DNA of 13,930 nucleotides from Candidatus Bathyarchaeota archaeon (GTDB lineage Archaea > Thermoproteota > Bathyarchaeia > Bathyarchaeales > Bathyarchaeaceae): assembly GCA_029883255.1 (NCBI GenBank), contig JAOUJL010000021.1, positions 1 to 13,930 of the forward strand, given 5' to 3'. Positions within the stretch are counted from its first letter, which is position 1; every line of letters begins with the position of its first letter. Both the position numbers and the translations under genes were made by a program. The notes under the pieces are model-generated. The model had not been told where the DNA came from, searched no databases, and saw only the letters and a program-made list of their open reading frames with translations. Shown here one piece after another: positions 13,387 through 13,930 of the stretch.

Positions 13387-13447
13387 CGTTCTGTTACAAG
13401 CCAACACGCAGGCTTGAAGCGGTTTCCTTTTCGTAGGAAACAGAACG
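13387..13447 (-). ncRNA. candidate structured 5' leader (three-way junction) of the dockerin gene
   Basis: Three perfect 6-bp helices nest in 61 nt. The outer stem is CGTTCT/AGAACG (13387-13392 with 13442-13447). Inside are CAAGCC/GGCTTG (13397-13402 with 13411-13416) and GTTTCC/GGAAAC (13422-13427 with 13436-13441), each closing an 8-nt loop. It sits between the unseen promoter and the strong ribosome-binding site. It may be a riboswitch-like or protein-binding leader; I match it to no known class. Confidence 0.45.
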
Positions 13448-13614
13448 ATTGTCCAGATTTCAACTCATCTTTTCAAACACTAGGACAATAACGCAATCAT
13501 TTCCCAAAAGGGATCTTACTAATGTCATTCTGCGAAGGGATACCTATGATTGATTGAATTTTTCCTGTCCTTCCCCCTATTAGCATCATAAAGAAACCCC
13601 TACAACCAGCTATT

Positions 13615-13626
13615 ACAGAATTCTGT
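13615..13626. promoter_or_regulatory. perfect 12-bp palindrome, possible operator
   Basis: ACAGAATTCTGT is perfectly symmetric and lies between divergent transcripts, about 250 bp from the dockerin start and 290 bp from the right-hand start. It could bind a dimeric regulator, but one occurrence is weak evidence. Confidence 0.3.
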
Positions 13627-13721
13627 TAAGCTCTAGTTAAATCTTATGAAAAAATGTTCCATACAACCTAAGCTGTTAGCTCTCCATCCTTTCCCCAGTT
13701 TTAGGACGAGTAAGCCTTAGA

Positions 13722-13745
13722 TTGAGGATATCTCCCGCTAACCCC
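13722..13745 (+). repeat. GATATC spacer palindrome copy
   Basis: TTGAGGATATCTCCCGC, followed by TAACCCC. It shares TTGAG and TCTCCCGC with the copy at 10758 and the core GGATATCTCC with the others. Confidence 0.5.
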
Positions 13746-13850
13746 ACTTTGATCTCAAAGAACTAGGCGAAAGACATGCCGCGATATGAGTAAGGTAAGA
13801 TTGAGAAATTAAACCAAAATCACATGGTCGACCTTGTAGAAAAGACACGC

Positions 13851-13863
13851 AAATTTTATATTG
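13851..13863 (+). promoter_or_regulatory. TATA-like box for the right-edge gene
   Basis: AAATTTTATATTG is the best TATA match in the right spacer and lies 45-57 bp before the TTG at 13908, allowing a leader of about 25-30 nt that includes the GGAGAT ribosome-binding site at 13893-13898. Confidence 0.45.
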
Positions 13864-13907
13864 CAGTTTCTATTTTCAGCCTTCCGATTAAAGGAGATTG
13901 ATTAGAG

Positions 13908-13930
13908 TTGGCTGAATCCGGATCTTCTGC
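13908..13930 (+). CDS. probable start of a gene cut by the window edge
   Basis: TTG at 13908 opens MAESGSS... to the window end. It has an upstream GGAGAT (13893-13898, 9 nt away) and a TATA-like box at 13851. Only 7 codons are visible, so no family can be assigned. Confidence 0.35.

Larger units (their letters stand above)
13448..13907. other. noncoding spacer between divergent genes
   Basis: About 460 AT-rich bases with stops in all frames and no credible gene. It holds the 12-bp palindrome at 13615-13626, one GATATC motif copy (13722-13745), a small TCCC-AAAA-GGGA hairpin near 13503-13514, and a TATA-like box near 13851. Confidence 0.6.

Noticed and set aside
1..13930. CRISPR array, insertion sequence or toxin-antitoxin pair
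   Set aside because: No regularly spaced repeats, transposase motifs, or paired small genes of those types were found on either strand.

Overview
The window reads as archaeal chromosome, most likely an anaerobic, non-methanogenic lineage of the Bathyarchaeia type; that placement is an inference. The support is HdrA and fused HdrC-HdrB proteins, two F420-type LLM oxidoreductases, an archaeal dockerin-bearing secreted protein, TATA-like boxes 25-40 bp upstream of genes, frequent GTG/TTG start candidates, and GGTGA or GGAGG ribosome-binding sites at about 5-8 nt spacing. There is no insertion sequence, CRISPR array or intact RNA gene.

Layout. 1-1318 is a decayed edge: the 3' end of an alpha/beta hydrolase gene, an antisense flavodoxin fragment (239-487), a small membrane-protein gene with a probable 1-nt frameshift (516-915), and about 400 bp of spacer holding palindromes, a long hairpin and a tRNA T-arm-like sequence. 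1319-4891 is a divergent pair: hdrA (787 aa, with a C-terminal MvhD-like domain that has lost all its cysteines) and a fused HdrC-HdrB protein. 4914-5972 is an intact LLM oxidoreductase. 6188-9384 holds, on the + strand, an enoyl-CoA hydratase followed by two adjacent subunits of the 2-hydroxyacyl-CoA dehydratase / benzoyl-CoA reductase superfamily. 9385-9703 is spacer with hairpins and a possible deaminase remnant. 9704-10696 is a BtrH-type cysteine-acyltransferase-like gene. 10825-11941 is a second LLM gene broken by an apparent 8-nt deletion. 12197-13363 encodes a secreted cohesin-like/dockerin protein whose 5' leader can fold into a three-way junction. The right end probably enters a new + strand gene at 13908.

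How the genes may work together (inference). HdrA plus HdrC-HdrB resembles the core of a cytoplasmic electron-bifurcating or confurcating complex. The two radical-type dehydratase/reductase subunits need low-potential electrons, and the enoyl-CoA hydratase handles the enoyl-CoA such enzymes make or use. The middle of the window therefore looks like acyl-CoA metabolism, from amino acid or aromatic acid breakdown, coupled to Hdr redox chemistry. The ATP-dependent activator that such dehydratases normally need is not in the window.

The most unusual signals are the cysteine-free MvhD domain on HdrA, the 61-nt three-way-junction leader, a palindromic spacer motif (consensus about GGAGATATCTCC, often followed by CGC) seen six times and only in noncoding DNA, and the number of broken genes outside the central metabolic block.
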